Of a stretch of 64,000 nt of DNA, positions 46,425 to 57,062 are shown one piece after another (the first letter of the stretch is position 1; each line of letters starts with the position of its first letter). The stretch is from assembly GCA_028564705.1 (NCBI GenBank), contig JAPXFQ010000071.1:124001-188000 (forward strand), read 5' to 3'. Made by a program: the position numbers and the translations under genes. Origin of the DNA: Apricaphanius iberus (Eukaryota; Chordata; Actinopteri; Cyprinodontiformes; Aphaniidae). Under the pieces are notes generated by a model that saw only the letters and a list, made by a program, of their open reading frames with translations, made no database searches and had not been told where the DNA came from.

Positions 46425-47215
46425 AGGAACTCTACGAGGCTTCAGTCACTGCAGTCATGGAGATCAAGCTTCGCTTGACGAGCAAAAGGCGCAAAATTTG
46501 ATCCTGAGCCTGTCTGTATTTAGAGTCACAGCACCATCTAGCGGACAAATAATATATCATCTCTTTTGAGCATTTTTCAGGTGTGAATGTGAGTTGGGGG
46601 GGGGGGGGGGAATTATTGTCTTCAAACTTTTTGCATTTCTTTGGTTTCCTAAAAGACAAAAAAAATCTATTTAATACTTTATTAATGTGTTTCTGAAATT
46701 GACTTATAATTAAATAACATACTTTATGTTTGATTCACCAAATGAAACCTTGTTTACCCAGCAGTACTTATTGCGTGCATTCATACGCAAAAACAAAATG
46801 TAATTTTTTTCACCACTTTTGGGGATTTTAGTCGAATTCAGACCCAGGTATGTCTAATAAATATGAGCTTTTTTATTTGTGAAATGTCAGGATAAAGAGA
46901 GAGAAATGTTACATATTTTTCATTAGTTTCATCATAAGATCATATTAGATGAGTATTGGCAAGAATCTGGGGGGACGAGGCGATATATATTACAATACGA
47001 TGTATAAGACAAAAAAAATAGAATTTTAAAACTGAATTTAACTGTAGAAAAAGTGTGAGTCATTCTAAACACTCCAGCCTGTTTCATCCGTAACACATCT
47101 GGTTTTATTACTAGGATCTAGTTGATCCACGAGAATGAGGACTACTAGTCATACTTTTAAAATTACTACAGAAAAATACTGTCGTCATTAATGGTTCCAT
47201 TCAAATTCTAAAAAG

Positions 47216-47578
47216 TAGAGGTGCACCAATCTGACTTTTTCAGTCCCGATACTGATACCTGGATTTTGTGTATCTGTCAATACCCGATAGTATTGATGAA
47301 TTAATAAACTGTATAACTTCCGCGTTATACCTTTCTTGTAGAGACTAAACATCAGACTTTACTAACTAAACATAACTAAGACAAAATAACAGATTTAATA
47401 TATAAAATTATCACAAAACAACATTTCAAGTGAAAAATTAACCTTTTTTTGTGAAGTTATTGCAGATTTTCTACATTTTGAGTATCGGTTTATGTTATTG
47501 GTTACGTTTGACCAATACGATACATGTACATTAGATGGTGTCGGTGCTGATACCAGTATCAGTATCGGTGCATCCCTA
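47216..47578. mobile_element. hAT-like non-autonomous element with 8-bp duplication
   Basis: The left end is TAGAGGTGCACCAATC and the right end GTATCGGTGCATCCCTA, inverted relative to each other. The flanks are CTAAAAAG (47208-47215) and CTAAAAAA (47579-47586), an 8-bp target duplication with one change. The length is 363 bp with no coding capacity. Confidence 0.8.
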
Positions 47579-47814
47579 CTAAAAAATATAACATATATGT
47601 AAATCAATACAATATGAGATAAAATATTACAATATATCGGCATATTTTCTTGCATCCCTGATACATATACTTAGTTTGTGTCTTTAAACCAAAAGAAAAC
47701 TCCAGAGGATTCCATCCTGATGCTAGGAAGCTTCTGATTGGTTAATCGATTGGTTAATTGAATCTAAATTTCTGGAGAAAAGTTGGAACCGCTTTGCTCT
47801 GATGATAAGCGGTT

Positions 47815-48180
47815 CATTTGGAGAACACCGTCCTAACTGTGACCCCTGCAGTTCACCAAGTAGACAAATAATGTGGACATATTGAAGCAACATCTGGAGA
47901 CTTCAGGCTGGAAGTTAAAGGCTGGCTGCAAACGGTTCTTCCAGATGGACAATGACCCCAAGCTGACCTCCAGGTTGCCTACAAAGTCCCATAGGAGGTT
48001 TTTGTTTGGCGATGAAAAGGTTGACCTAGTTCCGGCAGTTCTGTCAGGAGGAGTGGGCCGATATTCCAGCGAACTATGGTAGAAAGCTGGAGGACGGAAA
48101 CCTGAAACTTTTGGACCAATTGAAACCGTATAAAGGCGATTCTACCCAATACTGAGGAGGCGTATGATGATGCATGGTCA
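47815..48180 (+). mobile_element. Tc1/mariner transposase remnant
   Basis: One frame reads FFQMDNDPKLTSRL, matching the Tc1 motif (F.QDNDPKH[TS]) that contains the second catalytic Asp. The DNA upstream, TGGACATATTGAAGCAACAT, also matches the usual Tc1 context. Frames break on both sides and no terminal repeats are seen. This is a dead fragment. Confidence 0.7.
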
Positions 48181-50019
48181 CTTTGATGAAAGTGATAAAA
48201 ACACATAATTTTTTCCTTATTCTAACATTTCAAAAAATACCAAAAATATGTTCACATTTATTGATCTAAAACCGAAAAAAAAAAAACAGAAATAATGTTT
48301 TTTTTGCTTTGGTGCATCCTTCCCTCCCGAAAAAAGTAGACCAATGTGAATTCACTATTCGTTTAATTTGTGATACGATATGCATAAAGATACTGATGTG
48401 TCCTCAGTGGTAGAAACAGCTTTAAAACAGTTTATTCAGACTTTGTCCAGCCCTAAAATGGATCCCATCACAAAAACGGTTCGATGCTATTTCAGGTGAA
48501 CTTTCAACATCTTTCAGGTTAAACGTTTGCAGTTAAACTTTTTCAATATTCAACCGTCCAGAATGTAATAAAATAATACTAATTTACCTTTTAATAATGG
48601 TTATTTTGAACTCTGAGCTTGTCTTTGTTTTGAATAAAATTACAAGCATGAAACCTTGAATGTGGAAGAAGCTGTTTGTATTTTATTTTTTGGGAGTTAC
48701 ACTATTGTATTCGAATATCCATATTTTCTTATTTGTAGTGATAGAATCCGTTTCAGATTGACCCGTAAAGGCAGCCCGGCCCTCCCTAGACGCTCTGGAA
48801 CGACGTGGGCTGGAGAACCGAAATCTGAGTCCAGGCCGATTCTGTCGCGGCAAACGTTTTCCCCACCATTAGTCACTTTGTTTATTCCCTTCTGAGGTTT
48901 CGGTTAAGGCGGAAGCTGTCCGTCCATCCTGCTGACGGAGAGAGACGGAGGTAGGAGAACCACTGGCCGGGACTGAGGACGGTTCTTGGACAGTAAAAAC
49001 GGCTCTGGCTGAAACAACATGAGGAACGATCAGCTTTCTGTCGAATTTCTGAGTTGGGATTCAGTTCCTTCGAGGTTCATGCGATTCTGAAACTTTGAGT
49101 TCCTGCCTTATTCCCCTGTCTCACCATTTTGTATAATTACTTTAAATTAAACTGTAAAAATCTTTATTAAAAAGCCAGAACAACAGGGAAACCTCTGATG
49201 AAAGAATAACCTTTCATCAGCTTTGAAAGTAAAGGCTTACTTCAGTTTCTTGTTTAGAAGATGTGCCCATATTTAATCATTAATCAGGTTTTATGTAAGT
49301 ATTACTAGAAAATAGCCCTAGGTGTGATTAATAATGATAGTCTTTCAATATTTTCATTCAAAAGATACATTTTTATCAAAGAAAAAAACAAATTCTCTCA
49401 CTATAAACATGTGAATGACTTCTTTTGTGGTCTGTCAATCAGCTCTAATTGAGACATTATACACAAAAATAAAAATAATTTACCGACCATCATCATACCA
49501 AAAAAGCTTTGGATCTTTCTTTAGTTAATGGCTTGATTTAGACAGTTTGGTTTTTGTGTTTATCCTGGTTAACCGTAAAAAAAGATAAATTCTGTAAGGG
49601 CCCAACACTTTTTATATACTTTTCCTCTGCTTTTTTAAAAAGGTTTTGGGGGAGTTTCTGGTAGATTTAAAATCTCTTTGATTGTAGTAGAAGTTTTGAT
49701 GAGGCTGTATGTCAGATTAAAGGTTTAGAAATGTATCAAATTAATTTCGGTCTCACAAAAATCTGAAATTTGCCATATAATGATTGATTCTTATCTGTGC
49801 TCTATTTAAAACGACCAACTTGATTATTTAGGTTAAGAAGTTTTTTAATTTGAATCCCAAATTATTTGTTAGAACTCTAAAGTAGAACAGAACAGTAAAT
49901 GTTTCCATTAGCATAAAATATTTTACAGCAAAGTTTGTGGCACTAAATTAATTTATTAATAAATTTAACACATTAAAACTAAAGCAGAAGGTAGTATTTT
50001 TTTGTCAATCCGGTAGTAA

Positions 50020-50034
50020 CCAGTAGATGGCGGT
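50020..50034 (+). promoter_or_regulatory. CTCF-like core upstream of P6
   Basis: CCAGTAGATGGCGGT matches the CTCF core. It lies 215 bp upstream of the P6 paired box and has a duplicate at 58999-59013. Confidence 0.6.
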
Positions 50035-50234
50035 AATGCTCCTTTCCAGATGCTTTACCCATCACCATGTTTAGAAACAGAAACGTTAAAAGAATGAAAG
50101 GTTACTGCGTTTCTGCTCACTGTTAGAAAAAATGTTCATCATAATGTCTCATTTTAAGATCAAACATTATCTGCGGGTTTATCTTTAATGCAGATTTCTC
50201 TGTTTTAGCAGCACAAGCGGCCCTAGAGAGGCTA

Positions 50235-50490
50235 GTTAGCCTCCGAGCTAACTGAGAAGCTACGTCCCTGGGAGAAGAAGCAGCCAGTTTCCTTCTAGAG
50301 ACACAAAACGACCTTCACGCTGATACTACTGTGGAGTTTTTTGGACACTGGGTCGTTTCGAGCTTTTTCAGAGTGACGGAGACGAGTTTAGCTGGTACGA
50401 GAAGCATCATTGGTGAGCTGTGAAAGTCAAAACCAGCTAACTGCTGTCTGAGCAGCAGCGGTACGTCACGCCGTCCGCCATATTGGGAGG
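50235..50490 (+). promoter_or_regulatory. Control module P6 of gene E
   Basis: The paired box is GTTAGCCTCCGAGCTAACTG plus AGAAGCTAC (50235-50263). Candidate donors are GCTG|GTACGA (GT 50395) and ATTG|GTGAGC (GT 50413). The CRE-like TACGTCACG (50462-50470) abuts the YY1-type box TCCGCCATATTGGGAGGGG (50474-50492). The gene E acceptor is 3.8 kb downstream. Confidence 0.65.
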
Positions 50491-52906
50491 GGAAAACAGC
50501 GCGTACACTATACAGCAAACGGATACACTGAGGGTTTATATGCCTCATAACGGTTATAAAAATCCGATTTCACAAGCAGATTATTTATAAATTCAGCGAT
50601 CTACTGTTTAAAGCAATTTATACTATCTGAATTCAAGCGAAAAAAAAGGTGTATTTAAAGTATGTTTATATTTCCAATAGTATGTTGAAAATGTACTTAC
50701 CCAAATTGTACTTCTTGTAAATATATAAAAAGTGTACTAGCATCACTCTTTAACACTAACACTTTAAACACACCTGAAAATAATTGTACTATGTTACCCT
50801 TTACAGAAATAGATTATTCTAAATTGTTCTTTAAATGAAAGTTATGTGCACTTTTGTCATCTTTCACTTTTATTTGTTTTTTCACATATTTTTGATATAT
50901 TTTAAATTCTATGCTCAGAATTATTATCGTAAGATAAACTGAAAGCATACTTCAAAAGTACACATATTAATATCAACACTGTAATATTAAGTTTGAGTGT
51001 ATTTTAAGTTACATTTGAGTCTAATTATGAAGTGAAGTTATTCACGCTAGTTCTTCCGTTCTTTTATAAATTTCTTACTGTGTGTTTATTACACAGATAG
51101 TAATTCTTGCAGCTGTTCTGTAATGTTTAATCAGTTTGGTAAACAAATATGATATTCATATGTGTAAAAGCAGAGAAGTTAACAGGTCTGTAAGTAAACC
51201 TTATTTTATGGGTTTTAGTCAATGTATATGCTTTTAAATGTGTCCCACCGGAAAACAGAAGAAATTACCCATAATTCATTTAGGAGAAACCTGACACAGA
51301 ACCGTGAGTCAAAGCAAAGTTATCAAAACAGACTTCTTGGGGAAAAGCAGATTTTTTTACTAATTAAGTATAAATTAACACATGTAAAACCCTATATTTA
51401 AAGTTTACTACATATATTTTAAGTTCTTCCATTTTAGCACATAAAAGTATACTAAATACACTTAAGAGGACACTTAGTGCATTTATTTTTCACCCGGAAA
51501 TTAATTAGAGAGGTTTTAAATAATTGAAAGAATGCAGCTACCCAGGTAGGAAATTAGAGAAGATTTTGTTCAAAAAAATACTTCCTATGTAATAAAATAT
51601 TTGACTGTGATGATTGTTCAACATTTTTGTTGAAAGATTGGAGTGTAGCAATGTTACAAAACGTTTCTCAAATAGAAGTGACTGATGGAGTTGCCATTCA
51701 TTGTTTCTAAAGGGCAAACTTAGCTTACACGCCATAATTAAACACTTACTTTTATTCTTCCTAACAACAGTATTGTGTTTTTAGCTGAAGCAGAATGTGA
51801 TGATTTCTGTTGTGAATGGAAAGTTAAGGTTGAGAACCAAAGTAAAAGTAGGTAGTTAAGGAGCCTTTCTGCTCTGCAGGATTAGGTTACTGGATTGGTT
51901 CACGTCTCGTCCTTCCAGCTACATCTTTGGCAAGCAGAGAAACTTTAAATAACGGATGGGAGATCCTCTTAAATAACTCGAATGAACATCTGCCCCCTTT
52001 TCTTTTGAATGATTCTTTACATTCAAAGCAAAACTACTTCCTGTTTGATTCTGAACCTTATTTTTATCTCAAATATTTTAAAAACAAAACAATACTTACA
52101 GTCAACATTTAACATTTCAGTCGTTTGAAAAGGAATTGGGTCAAAGTATGTACTTTTAAAACCCTAACCCCTTTACACATTATCCTTCAAAGAATCAAAA
52201 AATAAAGTCAAATTAAAAAAGTTTTAATTCCGTCGTATTACCTTACAAATTTGAAAAGAAATAAGATCAGTAAGGAAACAAACGAGTCAAAAACAGAACC
52301 GTAAAGACAAAACAAAAGACTCATCTTTACCATTATTACTTTCCAACATTATTCTGGTTTGTAATGTTCATCTTAATCCTTACATACATGAAATAGGCAG
52401 TGTTGGGAGTAATGGCGTTTGAGTATAGCGGCATTAGTTTTTAGGTAACGGAGTAATCTAATTAATTACATTTCCCACGTTACCTGCCGTTACCATTACT
52501 GGGGATGTAAAGTGGCGCGTTACTACAACGTGGGTGAATGAAGTCCATTGGTGAGAAGGCAGGTGTCGGTGATGATGACGCCGCTGCAATATGATTCATT
52601 TGGTGAGTGGGCAGAAACTCTGAGTGCTCTTGCTGTCTGCATGCTGTAGGCCTAAGTATAGTTGTGAACTTAGTTTTAAGTTGGATATTAGGCGGACATT
52701 TATTTGATTAAAACGGAGACTCCCTCTAACCAGGAACTGCGCTAATAAAGCGGCTGCATCGCCGCTCGCTCTTGAAGGTGTTGGGTTTGGTTTTCAATAA
52801 ATCTCCATACATCCTAGAAAATACCTGTGAGATCTACCAACAAAGTAACCCCAAAATATGAATAACTTGTTGCTCAGCATCCGAGGACCGATGTTTCTTA
52901 TTATTA

Positions 52907-53095
52907 TTGCGATGTGAGGGGTGGAGATTGACCTGGAACACACATTCAGCAAAGGTGTCTGCAATTACGGTGTTACACTGAATAAAGCAGGTGGGATACA
53001 TACAGGAGAGAGAGCACCTGTCTGGCGAACGACACTATTTGTTGCAGTCATCTGTTCTGAATTCTCCAGGTCGATCTCCATCCCTCACATCGCAA
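52907..53095. mobile_element. Compact inverted-repeat element
   Basis: The arms are 31 bp with 2 mismatches (left starts TTGCGATGTGAGGGGTGGAG, right ends CATCCCTCACATCGCAA), at 52907-52937 and 53065-53095. The unit is 189 bp long with no coding capacity. It is a probable MITE or a fold-back structure. Confidence 0.75.
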
Positions 53096-53261
53096 TATGT
53101 TGCTGTAAAATAGGCTATGTGATATTTTTCTTCCTTACAGCTTCCAGTTCATGTGACACCAAGTGACACCAAATCAATCTTAAAGTGTTTTACTACATCT
53201 AAAGAACCAGAAACAGCACTTTATCTGACATTTGATTGCATAGAAAATTTTACAGTACTAA

Positions 53262-53313
53262 TTTTACTGTAATATTTCAGGTTTTCCTTCAATAGCTTCC
53301 AGGTCATGTGACC
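53262..53313 (+). repeat. Dispersed repeat, inverted copy at 43108-43165
   Basis: TTTTACTGTAATATTTCAGG, TTTTCCTTCAATAGCTTCC and AGGTCATGTGACC form the reverse complement of the segment in intron 1 of gene D. Confidence 0.6.
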
Positions 53314-53745
53314 AAGTGATACTGAATCAATCTCAAAATTTCTTATTAGAACCAGTAGTCTCTCTGTTTACTGTCCAATTACAGATACAGATTTGCACAA
53401 CTTACAGTAATGGACAGATTTTTCTTCGTTTCATTTTACCCACAGCCATCTGTCTTAGTTTTGCGCTTTAATGAAAAGTGTGTGATTAAGTATTTCCAAT
53501 ATTTAATTTTTGTATATTTTATTTTACTGCATACAGCTTCGATCTTTTCGAGTCAAGTTAAAATACCTAATGTTCTAAAATACTATATATATATATATAT
53601 ACACCATATATATTCTATATGGTGTTTTATTATTTGTAATTCAGTTATAAAAATGTTTCACCTTATAGATATTATAGAAAGTAACTTTTACAGAAATAAC
53701 GCCACAGTTACTTTGATGAGTAACTAATTACTTTTAAACTGTAGT

Positions 53746-53938
53746 AATTTTTTTCTGTAATGTCTTACAAAATGAGCTATTGTGTTTGAGCTATGAAAGC
53801 CTATCTGCAGTTTAATATTTAACTGCTCTATTTAACAACAGAGAGAAGGAACACTTTGAATGTCAGAATTAAAAGTCTTCTTTAAATAACACAGTAACAA
53901 TAATAGCTCATTTTGTAAGACATTACAGAAAAAAAAAT
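53746..53938. mobile_element. Second compact inverted-repeat element
   Basis: The arms (TTTCTGTAATGTCTTACAAA, then ATGAGCTATT on the left; exact complement on the right) are about 33 bp and practically perfect, at 53749-53781 and 53902-53935. The total is about 190 bp with no coding capacity. It follows directly on the hAT-like remnant. Confidence 0.75.
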
Positions 53939-54343
53939 ACATTAGACATGAGAAAATGAGCATGCTTTTCTTTTTAATTTAACAGTAAAAGCAGACCAGA
54001 AACACGGGAAGTTAAATCATCCATCGTTTAATATCTAGTCGGTGGATCGGTGTCGTCACTGCCGGAGAAATCAGGAGCGCAGATGAGAGAAGCAAATTTA
54101 GGAAGAAAAAACTGTGCTTGTGATAACTGTTTTACTTCCCAGAATACTAATTTACCCTCTTCCCAACCTGTTTTATATTCATTTTGTTAGGAAATACGCT
54201 CATTTTGTTATGAATTGTGCCCTTATATTAAAGAAAGCCAATTCACACCATATTAATCCAATGTTTTTCTCTTCTCCCGTCCATCAGGCCTTCCGCCTTA
54301 TTGTGGGAAACTTTACTAGAGAGGAACACCAGATCCAGTAGCC

Positions 54344-55960
54344 ATGGAGACGATCAAGCAACAGCAGGAACCAGAACCTGACCCGATGACAGAACTAAAA
54401 GGAACAGAACCTCAACCTATTAAAGAGGAACATGATGAATCGTGCTTCTTTAAGGATGAAGGAGCAGTTCTGCTGAAGCAGGAGATAAACGGCTTCATGG
54501 TGACTCCTGTGAATGAGGAAGAGGTGATGGAGACCAAAGGGGAACTAGAACCTGTAGAGATTACAGAGGAACTTTGCGTTGATCAGGATGAAGATCAGCT
54601 TGTAGTGAAGCAGGAAGCTGAACCCTTCATGGCGTCTCTTACTAATGAGCAAAACGACGACAGTGAACCAGAACCAATCGATTTAGAAAACCCCAAATCA
54701 GCGGACCATAAAATTAACTTACCCACTTGTGAAGTGTGTGGGAAAACCTTCAATCAGCTGAGGTTCCTGACTTCTCACACAAGAACTCACACAGCTGTGA
54801 AGCCTTTCACATGTCCCACCTGTGGGAAGGGTTTCGTTAAGCGCGATACCCTGACTAAACATGTCCGGATCCATACGGGCGAGAAGCCCCACCCCTGTGA
54901 GTTCTGTGATAAATCCTTCAGAACCCGCACTCAGTGGGATAGTCACACCAGAACCCACACAGGCGAGAAGCCCTACTCGTGCCCGACTTGTGAAAAACGC
55001 TTCTTCAGACGGTTCGATCTGTCCATCCACGTGAGAACCCACACGGGCGAGAAGCCGTTTTCCTGTCTGGTTTGCGGAGAGCGATTCATCAGAAAGACCA
55101 CCTTGAAAATTCACGTCAGCGCTCACGCTCAGGGGAAGCCGACCTGCACGGTCTGCGGCTCGACCTTCAAAGTTGACCACGATCTGGCTCGTCACATGAC
55201 GATCCACACCGGCGAGAAGCCGTTCTCGTGCCCGACGTGCGGGAAGAGCTTCCGGGTGAAAAGCAGTTTAAACGAACACATGAGGGTCCACACGGGAGAG
55301 AAGCCTCATCGGTGTTTGACCTGCGGAGAAAGTTTCTCTCGGAAGCGTAACGTACAGGTTCACATGAGAACCCACACCGGCGAGAAGCCGTTTTCCTGTG
55401 AGGTCTGCGGTAAATCCTTCTCCGACAACACAGGGCTGACCAACCACGTGAGGACCCACACGGGCGAGAAGCCGTTCTCGTGTCACATCTGCGGCGAGCG
55501 CTTCATCCGAAAGGTCAACCTCAACTTCCACGTGAGGGCCCACACCGAAGGGAAGCCGTACACCTGCGACGTCTGCGACTCGTCTTTCAACTACAGCTAC
55601 GACCTGGCGCGCCACGTGAGGATCCACACGGGCGAGAAGCCGTTCACGTGCCCGACCTGCGGAAGGAGGTTCAGCGAAGCCGGCAAGCTGAACGAACACA
55701 TCAGAAGACACACGGGCGAGAGGCCGTTTTCATGCCCAACATGTGAAAAACGCTTCTTCAGACGGTTCGATCTGACCGTCCACATGAGGACTCACACGGG
55801 CGAGAAGCCGTTCCCATGCCCCACTTGTGAAAAACGCTTCTGCAGACGGTTTGATCTGACCGTGCACATGAGGACTCACACGGGCGAGAAGCCGTTTTCC
55901 TGCGAGTCCTGTGGCAAAGCCTTCAGTTCCAGAGGCAACCTGACCAAACACGTATGTTGA
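54344..55960 (+). CDS. C2H2 zinc-finger protein E (538 aa)
   Basis: Predicted nuclear DNA-binding factor. The exon starts at 54288 after a strong acceptor. The first ATG in it is 54344 (METIKQQQEPEP), preceded by an in-frame TAG, which fixes the start. Residues 1-125 are acidic with IKEE, LKQE and VKQE motifs. Fourteen complete C2H2 fingers follow, then a terminal half finger ending LTKHVC at the stop. Fingers 4, 13 and 14 are near copies (CPTCEKRFFRRFDL). Fingers 10-11 match fingers 7-8 of gene D at about 96% of bases. Finger 6 lacks one residue in its linker (AQGKPTC). Its N-terminus and early fingers are closest to gene F. Module P6 is the likely promoter. No lesion was seen. Confidence 0.92.
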   Translation: METIKQQQEPEPDPMTELKGTEPQPIKEEHDESCFFKDEGAVLLKQEINGFMVTPVNEEEVMETKGELEPVEITEELCVDQDEDQLVVKQEAEPFMASLTNEQNDDSEPEPIDLENPKSADHKINLPTCEVCGKTFNQLRFLTSHTRTHTAVKPFTCPTCGKGFVKRDTLTKHVRIHTGEKPHPCEFCDKSFRTRTQWDSHTRTHTGEKPYSCPTCEKRFFRRFDLSIHVRTHTGEKPFSCLVCGERFIRKTTLKIHVSAHAQGKPTCTVCGSTFKVDHDLARHMTIHTGEKPFSCPTCGKSFRVKSSLNEHMRVHTGEKPHRCLTCGESFSRKRNVQVHMRTHTGEKPFSCEVCGKSFSDNTGLTNHVRTHTGEKPFSCHICGERFIRKVNLNFHVRAHTEGKPYTCDVCDSSFNYSYDLARHVRIHTGEKPFTCPTCGRRFSEAGKLNEHIRRHTGERPFSCPTCEKRFFRRFDLTVHMRTHTGEKPFPCPTCEKRFCRRFDLTVHMRTHTGEKPFSCESCGKAFSSRGNLTKHVC

Positions 55961-56600
55961 ACGAACGTCTTGGAGGCTTTCGCTGTAGCCACAGGGAGCA
56001 GAGTTGCCAACTTTACGGCCACATGTTATGGGAAAATTTTATATTAAGAAATATCCGCTTTGTGTATTTTTCAATACTGATAGTTACTGTGTGCTCTTTC
56101 TTTATATGGTAAGCAATCATATTATATGACACTATGATTCTAGGTCAGGTCAAATGTACTGATTTGAGTTCCTACATCCTGGGTTGGCATCGTAACCTCT
56201 TGAATCTGACGACACCCTGACATCAGCTAAGTTATGCCTCCTCTATCCAGTGCACAACGCCTGAAAGTCTATTTTATATTGAAGAAAATGTATCTGATGT
56301 AATCTTGATATGTCATTCAGATTACTGAATCTTTATAAGTCTGCGTCAGGTTTTGGAAGGCAGGTCAATATGCATATTGCATATTTTCTGTATGACGCTC
56401 CTTTCTCGATCATCGAGTCTGTATTAAAACCTACATCTGAAGGAATCCTCTCTCATCCCTTTATTTCAGAACTTCATTAACACCACCACAGCCCAAGTCG
56501 CCCAACAATCATGGGGTGGGCTGCCCACATCGGTGACACGTTTTATTTCAAGACAGTTTTTTACGTAAACAGACGATCAGAAAAAGCCATTAGTCATACA

Positions 56601-57062
56601 CAGAGGTGGGTAGAATACCAAAGAGTTGCTTCGACATGTCTTTTTTTTTCAAACTATAGTAGTCATCCAAATAATTACTGTAGTTTGGGTAAAAAAGTTT
56701 AGTAAAATGGCTACTATACTCAAGTACTGACTAATTGTTCAGATTATATAAATTGTTTATTAAATTTGATGTCTTAAAACACAAAAATACAAAGGTATGT
56801 TCAAATGTGGGTATTTAATGCTATAATGATAAAAATGAACACAAATAAACAAGACGGTTGCAAAATAATTCAAGCAGAAAACAACTTTTACCAAACAACT
56901 TTTTTTCCCCATTTGAAATTCATGAAATATCTACAGAGTTTAGTATAGTAAAAGTAGTGAGATAATAATTTTACCCAAGTAAAAGTAAAATGTACAGTGA
57001 AGTAAAACTACTCTTTCAGTTTACTCAAATGAATGTAACAAAGTAAATGCAATAAATTACCA
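56601..57062. repeat. Dispersed repeat of the GAGGTGGGTAGA type
   Basis: It begins CAGAGGTGGGTAGAATACC and includes ACTCAAGTACTGA, then ACCCAAGTAAAAGTAAAATG and ACTCAAATGAATGTAAC near the end. This is a frequent teleost repeat. The interior is AT-rich and non-coding. Its ends and class (probably a DNA transposon) were not established. Confidence 0.5.

Larger units (their letters stand above)
46425..50019. other. Intergenic between gene D and module P6
   Basis: This holds a CTCF-like core (46531-46544 minus, CCGCTAGATGGTGC), a G-run (about 46597-46610), a hAT-like element (47216-47578) and a Tc1 remnant (47815-48180). From about 49530 it is similar to 58480 onward, part of the tandem duplication. 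The block 48740-48960 is GC-richer but unassigned. Confidence 0.5.
52398..53740. mobile_element. hAT-like element, decayed
   Basis: The left end is CAGTGTTGGGAGTAATGGCG, with repeated GTTAC/GTAAC words, the typical start of a fish element ending CCCAACACTG. Matching sequence on the right (GAGTAACTAATTACTTTTAA, near 53719) lacks that exact terminus. A 189-bp inverted-repeat unit and a dispersed repeat lie inside. The right limit is approximate. Confidence 0.45.
50493..54287. other. Presumed intron 1 of gene E
   Basis: It runs from P6 to the acceptor TCTTCTCCCGTCCATCAG ending at 54287. The right half contains a hAT-like element and two compact inverted-repeat elements. The left half (50493-52390) is AT-rich and unassigned. 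Confidence 0.5.

Noticed and set aside
54719..55711. Minus-strand open frames opposite gene E
   Set aside because: Antisense shadows of finger repeats, as for gene D.
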